Positions 8,772-16,002 are shown, counted from the stretch's first letter. The stretch is 64,000 nt of DNA from an uncultured Myroides sp. (GCA_913777665.1 CAJYTF010000058.1:1-64000); one strand, 5' to 3'. Notes: generated from the letters alone by a model not told the origin. Numbers and translations are program-made.

Positions 8772-9263
8772 TTAATTCTTTTTAAAATAAACCACTTTTC
8801 TCCCAACCTTATTACCAGTTGCTACCAATCCATCATCATTAAGGTTACGCATTACACCAGCAACAGCAACGGATGTAATTTCATTTGATACTAATTTTAG
8901 TATAACTAGTTCATCTTTTATTTCAGATACAGTTTTGCCTTTAATAAGAAAATTACTTTTTACAATATGTTCTCTGATTTTAGCAGTTAAATTAACTCTT
9001 TCCAATCTATCTTTTGGTAGTTTATTTAAAGGTTTAAGGGGAATCTTAAAGTCTGTCAAAGTAGCTAGTGGGTATTGTACAGCTTTTGCATATTCTACAT
9101 ATAAATCTATGTCTTTAGCAGTTCCTTTCTCAACTTTTACAACTGAGCTTTTAGATATTTTGGTCATAAATATAATATCATCAATTGATAAAAAATTCTT
9201 AAGGCGATATTCTTTTAATTTGTGACCTATACTCTCTCTATATATGGAATTTCTCTTATTCAT
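8772..9263 (-). CDS. XRE-type helix-turn-helix protein with C-terminal winged-helix-like segment
   Basis: This is a 163-residue DNA-binding protein. Residues about 10-65 (IGHKLKEYRLKNFLSIDDI, then SKSSVVKVEKGTAKDIDL) form a Cro/C1-type HTH. Residues about 85-163 resemble a winged helix, with a helix ending VAGVMRNLNDDGLV and a basic hairpin KVGRKVVYFKK. It may regulate the accessory genes around it or be an independent cassette cargo; neither is shown. It has the same orientation as the three other units and lies between the palindromes at 8539 and 9477. The ATG at 9263 has an A/T-rich leader with no clear Shine-Dalgarno, as is usual in this phylum. Confidence 0.7.
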   Translation of the reverse strand: MNKRNSIYRESIGHKLKEYRLKNFLSIDDIIFMTKISKSSVVKVEKGTAKDIDLYVEYAKAVQYPLATLTDFKIPLKPLNKLPKDRLERVNLTAKIREHIVKSNFLIKGKTVSEIKDELVILKLVSNEITSVAVAGVMRNLNDDGLVATGNKVGRKVVYFKKN

Positions 9264-9426
9264 AAGATATTTTTTTAAATGCTTTTTTGTTTTTAATTAA
9301 AAAATAATTTGCATGTAAATAAAAAAGTTTTATGTTTGTATAAGCGAATTGATAATTAGCCTTTAAAAAGGCAATTAAAACGATGTTATCTCGAACTGAA
9401 ACGACCAATTTTACCTCGAGAGTATC

Positions 9427-9572
9427 GTGAAATCGCTCCATGTCTAAAAAGTTTTGTACTTTCGTATACGGCATGGGCGGTTTTCACATATGCTTTAGTG
9501 GTAACTTTTTAACTTTTAGTTTTAAAGATGGGTTTGGTCGCCCTCAGTACTAAAGTGTGAAACCGCTCCTTG
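9427..9572. repeat. Inverted repeat plus duplicated 16-bp motif upstream of the HTH gene
   Basis: GTGAAAYCGCTCCWTG occurs at 9427-9442 and 9557-9572. Within this stretch GCGGTTTTCACATATGC (from 9477) pairs imperfectly with ACTAAAGTGTGAAACCGC (9549-9566). It could be the fifth attC-like site or a regulator binding region for the HTH gene. Confidence 0.45.
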
Positions 9573-9957
9573 CTTTTTCTGCAAAGAATTCTTTACACTC
9601 CGGAAACATCGTTCCATAACCACATAAAATCTTAATTTATGAGAATGAAATTTGTACATACCGCCATAACGCATCCGCCTTAATAAGGTGCCAAACCTTT
9701 CCTTTTTGCTGCTTCTGCACCAAAATTTATATAACAGCAACAGGCTTACCGTGTGATAGCAGTGTGATAATCTGCTATACACAAACGCCGGCGCCTTATA
9801 TAACGTACCTTATTACTTTGGCACTATATAATTAGGGCATTTTAACTTATAAACTCGCACTTTAAAAGTATTGCCTTTATTTGTATTTTCCAAATTGGAG
9901 GTTGAAATAATTTGGTAGGGGTGTAGGGGCTTTGAAAAGGGTTGGTTTTTAGGGAAT

Positions 9958-9976
9958 GGGGAATGAGGGAATAGGG
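9958..9976. repeat. 19-bp direct repeat, right copy
   Basis: Identical to 4218-4236 and in the same orientation. ACTTTGGCACTA precedes it at 9815-9826. Confidence 0.7.
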
Positions 9977-10437
9977 GAAGCTAGTTTATGGGTTTTGATT
10001 TAAAGGTGAGCTTATTGAAGTCAAATTCAGCTATCTTTTTTCTTTTGGTCGCAAAAGAAACAAAACTCCTGAGCGCCACTACTCGTGGTCGATTTACGAT
10101 TTAATAGCGAAATCAAATAATAGCTCCCTCCGGTCGTATTTGATTTTGCGCTATTTTCATCGAATCAACGCTCACTCCGTTGTGAATGCTCAGTTTTGGA
10201 TTCTGGTAAATTGTATTATTTGGGTTTTGATGTGAAATTGAAAAAGGACTACAAACTCAGCGGTATGATTTTTTAAGCGAGCGTCGAAACATTGCATGGA
10301 GCGTAAGCAGATCGGGGAGCATAGCGAAACCGAAGGTTCATGAATACATAATTATAAAATAGCAAAGAATGAATACTTTTCGATTTGGTAGCTTCAAAAG
10401 TGAATTTCGACCGATTAAAAGATCGCCGCAATAAAAC

Positions 10438-10936
10438 CACTTTTGGTACTTTTCGTGCTTGAAAAGTAATGAAAAAGGAATTATCGAAGACAGATTGAGA
10501 GATTTAAGAAAATTCTGCTTTAACAGTAGTCTTTAACTTTTGTCTTGATACAAAAGTTACAAAAGATCAAGACTCTATTTTTTCAACGGTCAAATTAAGT
10601 CTCATTTCCTAAAAGAAATAAACTCGAACAAGTTCTCAAACAGCATTTCTTTTCACGGAAATTTTGCCTATTTGACACTCGCTGAAATAATAATGTCTGT
10701 TTTAAATCGGTAATTGTTCAGCATTAGGGTTTTGATTGAAAAAAGGATAGAGTAATTAGGAGGATTAAAGCGCCATTAGTGAAAAAACGATAGTTGAACC
10801 GACGAAGAGAGCGTAATATGATCGGGGAGAGGAGCGACGTTTCGATCAGATAGTGAACGAGGAGTAGTTCAACCGTTTTTGAACTGAGGCAAGACAAAGA
10901 AAAAAAGCACTTTTGGTACTTTTCGTGCATGAAAAG
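10438..10936. repeat. Pair of direct repeats, 29 bp each
   Basis: Copies at 10438-10466 and 10908-10936 differ at two positions within the block after TTTTCGTGC. Both sit next to A-rich and CAAAAG-type sequence. Confidence 0.6.
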
Positions 10937-11110
10937 GGCAGAGAAACCTAATGTTTTAATTACGAATTATGGAGAATGAAAAGCGAAAGATATCTTTCAC
11001 TCCATTTCAGACTGTTCAACATAACAAAAAAAAAGAGTAAAAAAACAGTATTAAAATAAAACCTTAAGACTAAAAACCCAATCATAATACACAAAAAGTT
11101 AGTCAAGGTA

Positions 11111-11205
11111 CAGAGCCAGGCACATAACGACTTACAACCATAATAGCGTATTAATAGTAGTTAGTTTTAGTTAAGCCCTGAAAAAAGTTATGTGCCGAAG
11201 CTCTG
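11111..11205. repeat. Near-perfect inverted repeat upstream of the sigma-factor gene
   Basis: CAGAGCCAGGCACATAAC (11111-11128) pairs with GTTATGTGCCGAAGCTCTG (11187-11205) around a 58-bp spacer. The GCACATAAC/GTTATGTGC core is the same sequence seen at the ends of the AbiGi-like unit (8539, 7160). A smaller hairpin (ACCAAAGC/GCTTTGGT, 11218-11241) follows. It could be a lone cassette-recombination-like site or a regulatory structure of the sigma operon. Confidence 0.65.
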
Positions 11206-11324
11206 ATAAACACATAAACCAAAGCTTTTTTGGGCTTTGGTAAAGCCGTTTGATTTTTGACTTTTTTAAACTTAGAAATATCCTTAAATGTCTTATTGAA
11301 GTATAATTAAAAAATCACCCCATT

Positions 11325-12104
11325 ATGCTAGAAAGAAATTTTGAATTATTAAAAAAAAGCGACCCTGCCGCGTTAGAAAAAATACATGCCCAATACTACA
11401 GAAGGATCTTTTGGCTGGGGAGAAAGATAATTGATGACGAATTTATTGTAGAGAATCTGGTACAGGATGCTTTCTTAAAATTATGGGATTACCGTGATAA
11501 ACTAGAACGTCCTATGCATATCTTGTTTTTCTTACGATATGTAATGAAACAGAGCTGTTATACGCATTATTGCAAACCCAGGAATAAATTTTTCATGACA
11601 ACCGTTCGGTCTTTCGAGAGTTACGAAAATTTTCATGAATATATGGCGGGCTATGATCCGGAAGATGTTGTTCAAAATTTAAAAGATCAGGAAAAGGATC
11701 AAAGATTTTTCGATTTAGTAAACAAGGCACTACCTCTGATAAGTCCGGAAAGAAGGCATCTGATCAACCTCTGTCTGAAGTATGGTTTTCAGTACAAGGA
11801 AATTGCTCGAGTGATGGGAAAGGGTATTACCGAAACGGCTAACGAAGTAAAGCGTGCTATTGAAGACATTAAGAATATTGTTGATCGGCACAATATTCTC
11901 GAGAAAAAACAAAAAGAGTCTACAGAGTTAGAAGAGAAAAAAACGATAAGCGAAAGGCAGTCTGCGGTATTAAAACTTCGGTTCGAGAAGAAACTTTCTT
12001 TTGCAGCCATTGCACAGGAACTTACCCTTACACAGAAGGAGGTACACGAAGAATTTATGAAAGCCTATAAGTTTACCAAGCAACATCAGAACCAATCACT
12101 ATAA
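11325..12104 (+). CDS. Sigma-70 family (ECF-like) factor with two region-4-like HTHs, partner of the Cas12f-like protein
   Basis: This 259-residue protein has region 2 at about 20-95 (IHAQYYRRIFWLGRKII, then VQDAFLKLWDYRD). A first region-4 HTH lies at about 143-190 (LISPERRHLINLCLKYGFQYKEIA). After a charged linker (KKQKESTELEEKK), a second HTH-like segment lies at about 206-252 (ISERQSAVLKLRFEKKLSFAAIA). Ordinary ECF factors end after one region 4, so the extra module is unusual. It sits 11 bp upstream of the nuclease-dead Cas12f-like gene. That pairing is the arrangement reported for RNA-guided transcription systems of Flavobacteriia, in which the guide complex recruits the sigma factor and RNA polymerase. 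No anti-sigma gene is adjacent. Confidence 0.85.
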   Translation: MLERNFELLKKSDPAALEKIHAQYYRRIFWLGRKIIDDEFIVENLVQDAFLKLWDYRDKLERPMHILFFLRYVMKQSCYTHYCKPRNKFFMTTVRSFESYENFHEYMAGYDPEDVVQNLKDQEKDQRFFDLVNKALPLISPERRHLINLCLKYGFQYKEIARVMGKGITETANEVKRAIEDIKNIVDRHNILEKKQKESTELEEKKTISERQSAVLKLRFEKKLSFAAIAQELTLTQKEVHEEFMKAYKFTKQHQNQSL

Positions 12105-12115
12105 TACTTTTATTC

Positions 12116-13213
12116 ATGGAAAAAAGAACAATGAAGCTTACCCGTAAAGTACAGATAGTCGTGGACTTACCGACTTATAGGCAACGCAAAGAAGCAATTG
12201 ATACGCTGTACAGGTGGTAGAACAGATGTTACAGGGCGGCAAACCTTATCGTGAGCCATTTGTATGTGCAGGAAATGATACGGGAGTTTTTTTACCTGTC
12301 AGAGGGAATCAAGTATAAACTGGCTGATGAAAAGAAAGATCCGGAGGGAATATTGCAGCGTTCAAGAATGAATACGACGTATCGGGTGGTATCAGATCGT
12401 TTTAAAGGCGAAATTCCTACAAATATACTGTCTTGCCTGAATAATGCGTTAATCTCGTCTTTTAGAAAAGACATCGACGGATATAGAAGTGGAGTGCGTT
12501 CTGTTAGGAACTTCAAAAGGAATGTGGCATTCCCTTTTGGGTTGGAGGGAATTGGAGGATTTTCATATAATGAAGAAAAGAGGGCATTCTGTTTTCGGTT
12601 GTTCTCGATTCCGTTCTATACTTATTTGGGAAAAGACTTTACCGATAAGCGAAAGTTGCTGGAACAGGTATTAAGCGGAGAAGTGAAACTTTGTACATCG
12701 CATATCAAATTACAGGACGGTAAAATATTTTGGCTTCCGGTGTTTGAAATAGAGAAAGAAACCCACTGCCTGAAAGAGGAAGTTATTGCAGAAGCTTCGC
12801 TTTCATTGGAATATCCTTTGATTGTTAAAATCGGTAAATCCAGATATACGATAGGCACTCAGGAAGAGTTCCTGTACAGAAGGCCGGCTATCCAGAAATC
12901 ATTGGAGCGTGTGAAGGTTGGTTCAAAATATTGCAGGTCAGATAAAGGTCTCAGAAGGAAATTAAAGGCGACAGAAAAGCTGAAAAAGGCAGAAAGCAAC
13001 TATGTAAACAACCGCCTGCACCTATACAGTAAAAAGTTGATAGATCTATGTGTGGAACATCAGGTAGGAACATTAATATTGGTAGATCAGCAGGAAAAGG
13101 CAGCGATTGCTAAAACAGAAGAATTTGTTTTAAGGAATTGGAGCTATAACAATCTGATGATAAAGATAAAATATAAAGCTGACAGGGCAGGAATAGAACT
13201 TATTATAGGATAA
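12116..13213 (+). CDS. Nuclease-dead Cas12f/TnpB-like RNA-guided protein, with in-frame TAG at codon 35
   Basis: Read from ATG 12116 the frame gives 34 residues to LYRW, a TAG at 12218-12220, then NRCYRAANLIVSH and 320 or more residues to 13213. A GTG at 12251 could start a shortened product. The compact fold matches miniature Cas12f/TnpB: helical recognition lobe (about 30-130), SRMNTTY and NILSCLNN motifs, beta segments, then a degenerate RuvC. The RuvC-I region reads ASLSLEYPLIVKIGKSRYTI with no catalytic Asp. The RuvC-II strand reads LILVDQQEKA instead of an E-D/E pair. The protein ends right after IKYKADRAGIELIIG, so the zinc ribbon and third catalytic Asp are absent. It should bind guide RNA and DNA without cutting. 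A guide candidate follows in cis. The TAG makes present function uncertain. Confidence 0.8.
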
Positions 13214-13225
13214 CAATATAATTAT

Positions 13226-13302
13226 GAGGGTGCTTGTACACCCGTAGGGTGAGTTTGGTTGGCAACACTCACTAAATGCAACAGCATATACAACGCGTGG
13301 GT
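13226..13302 (+). ncRNA. Candidate guide RNA for the Cas12f-like protein
   Basis: Starting 13 bp after the stop codon is a G/C-richer segment. It has hairpin GGGTG/CACCC (13228-13243), an alternative CACCC/GGGTG (13239-13251), and hairpin GTGAGT/ACTCAC (13249-13272). It then runs into CTAAATGCAAC (13272-13282). Cas12f crRNA repeats characteristically end in AATGCAAC immediately before the spacer, so the guide would begin at 13283 and read AGCATATACAACGCGTGGGT if it is 20 nt. No second repeat exists, so this would be a single built-in guide, not an array. Ends of the RNA are estimated. Confidence 0.6.
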
Positions 13303-13507
13303 CAGTGTCTTTATAAAAAAATTAAGGTAATTATAGCCAGAATAACCAGCTGTAAAAACGATATGATCCATATAAAATATGTGTATTGAAAAATTCAGAA
13401 ATAAAATTTGAAAGGCTTTTTTTATTTTGGACAGTAAACTATTTTAAAACAGAAATTGCAGAGAAAAAGCATATTTACACAGCCGCAAATAATAGCAAAT
13501 TAAATAT

Positions 13508-13540
13508 ACCGAGGAATATATTTCCCCGGTTTTTGTTTTT
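13508..13540 (+). terminator. Rho-independent terminator after the sigma/Cas12f-like/guide unit
   Basis: ACCGAGGAA pairs with TTCCCCGGT (one mismatch), followed by TTTTGTTTTT. The 13303-13507 stretch before it has no gene. Confidence 0.7.
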
Positions 13541-13619
13541 ATAGATCTAGCCTAAGCAAGTAGAACTAATTCTACAAAAAATCTAAATATATACGACACA
13601 ATATTCATTTTCAACATTT

Positions 13620-13627
13620 TAACTTTG
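13620..13627 (+). promoter_or_regulatory. Bacteroidota -7 box TAACTTTG for the candidate ncRNA
   Basis: TAACTTTG fits the phylum consensus TAnnTTTG exactly. A clear TTG -33 box is not visible. Transcription would begin around 13634. Confidence 0.4.
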
Positions 13628-13633
13628 TATCAT

Positions 13634-13815
13634 AGAATTTTAAATAATTGTTCAACTAAAATTCTGTTAGGGCAAACAGAAGTAAAAGCGGTCTTTGATA
13701 GTTAATCAAAAATCAAACAATAGACAAAGAATTCTATATGAGTATTTAGGGAGTTGAAAAAAGGAAATAGTTATTGTTGTTAAGTTAAAGCGAGGGATTT
13801 ATTCCTCGCTTTATT
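13634..13815 (+). ncRNA. Candidate structured small RNA of about 180 nt
   Basis: Between a TAACTTTG box and a terminator hairpin (AAAGCGAGG/CCTCGCTTT, 13787-13812) lie two further stems. They are AGAATTTTA/TAAAATTCT (starting at about 13634) and TCTTTG/CAAAGA enclosing TTGAT/ATCAA. There is no open reading frame of note. The size would suit a 6S-like or regulatory RNA, but no family is recognised. It could instead be a long 5' leader of the next genes, ended by an attenuator. Confidence 0.4.
13787..13815 (+). terminator. Terminator hairpin
   Basis: A nine-bp perfect stem AAAGCGAGG/CCTCGCTTT with loop GATTTATT, followed by TTATTAATT. It lies 57 bp before the next start codon. Confidence 0.6.
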
Positions 13816-13871
13816 AATTAAGATATTATGACTTTATAAAGTAACTATAGTAATAGTTTATTCTTTTAGTT

Positions 13872-14294
13872 ATGAATTTTAAAGAAATACATATAGGCGA
13901 ATTAATTAGAAAGATAGTCAAAGAGGATCAATTAGATCCCTATAAAATATGCAGTTATTTAGAAATATCGGAAACTGAACTTACTAAAATGTATCATTCT
14001 AAAAGTTTGGATAGCGAATTGTTGTTGAAATTGAGTAAAGTGATAAAATACGATTTATTTAGGGTTTACTCACAGCATCTGCTTTTTTATGCGCCAACAA
14101 ATAACAATCAGCAAACAAATAGAAAGCCCGATAGTGATATTCCGGTGTTTCGTAAAAGTATCTATACAAAAGAGATTATTGATTTTGTGTTGGAATTAAT
14201 TAAAAACAAAACAAAAACACAGGCAGAGATTACCGAACTGTATGGTATTCCTAAAACTACATTACATAATTGGATTAAAAAATATAATAAATAA
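13872..14294 (+). CDS. HTH protein with transposase-like C-terminal helix-turn-helix
   Basis: The 140-residue protein begins with an HTH-like region (FKEIHIGELIRKIVKEDQ, then YLEISETELTKMY). It ends in a second HTH (TQAEITELYGIPKTTLHNWIKKY) of the type found at the N-terminus of IS3-family transposases. I recall similar standalone proteins in Chryseobacterium and Flavobacterium, often annotated as transposase although no catalytic domain is present. It overlaps the next gene by one base (TAATG), so the two are co-translated. Probably a transcriptional regulator or a remnant of a mobile element. Confidence 0.7.
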   Translation: MNFKEIHIGELIRKIVKEDQLDPYKICSYLEISETELTKMYHSKSLDSELLLKLSKVIKYDLFRVYSQHLLFYAPTNNNQQTNRKPDSDIPVFRKSIYTKEIIDFVLELIKNKTKTQAEITELYGIPKTTLHNWIKKYNK

Positions 14295-14614
14295 TGAGCA
14301 TTAATTACAAAAAGATATTTCAAGATATTTTAGATATAAAATTTCCTGAAAAAACAGAACTGCATACCATTGTATCAGAAAAAGAAATTAATGATTTCTA
14401 TGATGTTTTAAGTCTGAACAAAATAATTTTTGGTACTGAAAATAAAGAAAATAAGCACAAATCTTATGATCCTTCAACGATAACAAAGGTTTTAAAATAT
14501 CAGCAGGAAAACAATTTAAGCAATATTGAAACGGCACGTAAATTCAATTTAAGCCGTAACACAGTAAGTGCGTGGAAAAAGAAAGCAAACTTTAATAATT
14601 CTGCAATGGCATAA
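14294..14614 (+). CDS. Small HTH protein, partner of the preceding gene
   Basis: This is a 106-residue protein. Residues about 1-55 are helical and of unknown fold (INYKKIFQDILDIKFPEK). Residues about 65-98 form a transposase-type HTH (ITKVLKYQQENNLSNIETA, then FNLSRNTVSAWKKK). Its start overlaps the upstream stop codon, and a strong terminator follows 5 bp after its end. The pair of proteins recurs together in flavobacteria as I recall. It has no DDE or tyrosine catalytic residues, so transposition is not expected from these two genes alone. Confidence 0.7.
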   Translation: MSINYKKIFQDILDIKFPEKTELHTIVSEKEINDFYDVLSLNKIIFGTENKENKHKSYDPSTITKVLKYQQENNLSNIETARKFNLSRNTVSAWKKKANFNNSAMA

Positions 14615-14618
14615 AAAA

Positions 14619-14654
14619 AGAAAAGCACCTGTCAATGAAGACAGATGCTTTTCT
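14619..14654 (+). terminator. Rho-independent terminator after the HTH gene pair
   Basis: AGAAAAGCA-CTGTC pairs with GACAG-TGCTTTTCT with one bulge on each side. It may also serve the opposite strand. Confidence 0.7.
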
Positions 14655-14748
14655 ATAACCAAAAAAAACACTTATGAGCTACAAATGTATAAATTATTTT
14701 TGAAGTTCAAAACACAATAGGGAATAATTTTTGTTTTTTTACGATTTT

Positions 14749-15897
14749 TTATTTTTTGTGAATCAACCTCGTCAGCTTAATAGATAAATCGGTAAAGATC
14801 ATTTTGGCGTTTCCGTTGCGTTCTATATGATAAGTTGCGTCTTCAATTTCCTGATAAATCTCTAGAATGTTGTGTTCGTTTACAAACGGTGCAAAATTTT
14901 TCAATTTAAAATTTTCAACCTTAGGTTCCATATAAACCAACTCGCTTGTGCTGTAATTCAACAGTAAAGCCTGGCGAAACAATTCCATACAATGATTCAA
15001 AAAAAGCTTTTGCTTTTCACGACCAATTGCTGCTATTTCATCACTCCACTTAATTAAATCGCTTACAACACGTGCATTTTTATTGGCACGAAACGCCGCA
15101 CGAACCCAAGTAACAAACCAATCATCAAACGGATATTCGTTTGTAATATTATAACGCAGTTTCAACGCTTTGTTGTAATTTCCCTGTGCCTGTTTGGCAA
15201 TGCTGTAAGCATCAACTTCATCACAGTTTTCTTTTTCAATCAATCCTTGAACTATTTCCTGTTCGTTTAAGGCATTAAAATGTAAAATCTGACAACGGGA
15301 CAATATGGTTTGCAAGATTGCTTTTTCATCTTCGGCAATCAATATAAAAACCGTTTTGTCGGTAGGTTCTTCCAAGAGCTTCAAGAGCTTGTTTGCGGCT
15401 TCGGTATTCATTTTTTCTGCCATCCATATAATCATCACCTTATAACCACCTTCAAATGGCTTTAAAATGAGTTTTTTAAGGATGCTTGCTGCCTCGTGAA
15501 CCGAAATGTTTCCCTGTTTTTTCTGAATTCCAATCGCTTCGTACCAATCGTTAACAGATCCATACGGAGTTTCCTTTAAAAAATCGATCCAAGAACTCAT
15601 AAAATCATCACTTACAGGATTCGATTTAATGCTGTCTGTAGTAGCCACCGGATAGACAAAATGCAGATCGGGATGTTGCAAATGATCGAACTTTAAATTG
15701 CAGGCAGCAGATCCGCCTTCGTTTTCACTGCCTTTATTGTTGCAGATCATGTATTGGGCATACGCCAGCGCCATAGACAACGTACCGCTTCCTTCCGGTC
15801 CAATAAACAATTGGGCATGCGGAATTCTGCCTTTCTGAACGCTGTTTACCAAATGGTTTTTTAAGTGGTTTTGACCTACGATATCTGAAAATTTCAT
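14749..15897 (-). CDS. holB: DNA polymerase III subunit delta'
   Basis: The 382-residue clamp-loader subunit has an AAA+ fold at its N-terminus. It opens MKFSDIVGQNHLKNHL and has the degenerate P-loop GPEGSGTLSMA without the catalytic lysine, as is normal for delta'. The SRC motif is present as ILSRCQILHF (about 205), preceded by LLKLLEEP. It loads the sliding clamp as part of the replicative holoenzyme. It is divergent from pgk, and both share a 147-bp intergenic region with promoter boxes on each strand. It is the first plainly core gene to the right of the accessory region. Confidence 0.93.
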   Translation of the reverse strand: MKFSDIVGQNHLKNHLVNSVQKGRIPHAQLFIGPEGSGTLSMALAYAQYMICNNKGSENEGGSAACNLKFDHLQHPDLHFVYPVATTDSIKSNPVSDDFMSSWIDFLKETPYGSVNDWYEAIGIQKKQGNISVHEAASILKKLILKPFEGGYKVMIIWMAEKMNTEAANKLLKLLEEPTDKTVFILIAEDEKAILQTILSRCQILHFNALNEQEIVQGLIEKENCDEVDAYSIAKQAQGNYNKALKLRYNITNEYPFDDWFVTWVRAAFRANKNARVVSDLIKWSDEIAAIGREKQKLFLNHCMELFRQALLLNYSTSELVYMEPKVENFKLKNFAPFVNEHNILEIYQEIEDATYHIERNGNAKMIFTDLSIKLTRLIHKK

Positions 15898-15934
15898 ACT
15901 GCAAAAATAGCTTTTTTAAAGGTGGATTTGCTAA

Positions 15935-15942
15935 CAAATATA
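15935..15942 (-). promoter_or_regulatory. Promoter -7 box TATATTTG for holB
   Basis: Read on the minus strand as TATATTTG, matching TAnnTTTG, 38 bp before the start codon. A second candidate, TATTTTTG at 15902-15909, is almost at the ATG. Confidence 0.4.
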
Positions 15943-16002
15943 AATGTAATTTATTTTTATGAAACCTTGTAATTCTGTATAAACAAACAAAATACAAAAT
16001 TG

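Larger units (their letters stand above)
9573..11324. other. Gene-free region rich in dispersed repeats
   Basis: I see no credible coding sequence over 1.75 kb. It holds a copy of the 19-bp repeat (9958-9976). It also has two copies of CACTTTTGGTACTTTTCGTG (10438 and 10908, each followed by C, two bases and GAAAAG). There are short self-complementary runs of the CTTTTGGTCGCAAAAG type (10062) and CTTTTGTCTTGATACAAAAG (10539). A strong inverted repeat lies at 11111-11205 and a hairpin at 11218-11241. Similar strings are, to my recollection, scattered intergenically in flavobacterial genomes. Confidence 0.6.

Noticed and set aside
9256..9782. Two short minus-strand open frames upstream of the HTH gene
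   Set aside because: Low-complexity sequence over repeats and palindromes, no conserved motif, and overlap with the inverted repeat at 9477-9566.
10724..10930. Short minus-strand open frame in the repeat-rich desert
   Set aside because: It covers one copy of the dispersed 29-bp repeat and has no recognisable protein feature.
12116..13213. Intact IS200/IS605 transposon with TnpB
   Set aside because: No TnpA Y1 transposase, no subterminal end hairpins, and the protein lacks the zinc ribbon and catalytic acids.
13226..13540. CRISPR array downstream of the Cas12f-like gene
   Set aside because: Only one repeat-like ATGCAAC end exists and no regularly spaced repeats are present here or elsewhere in the window.
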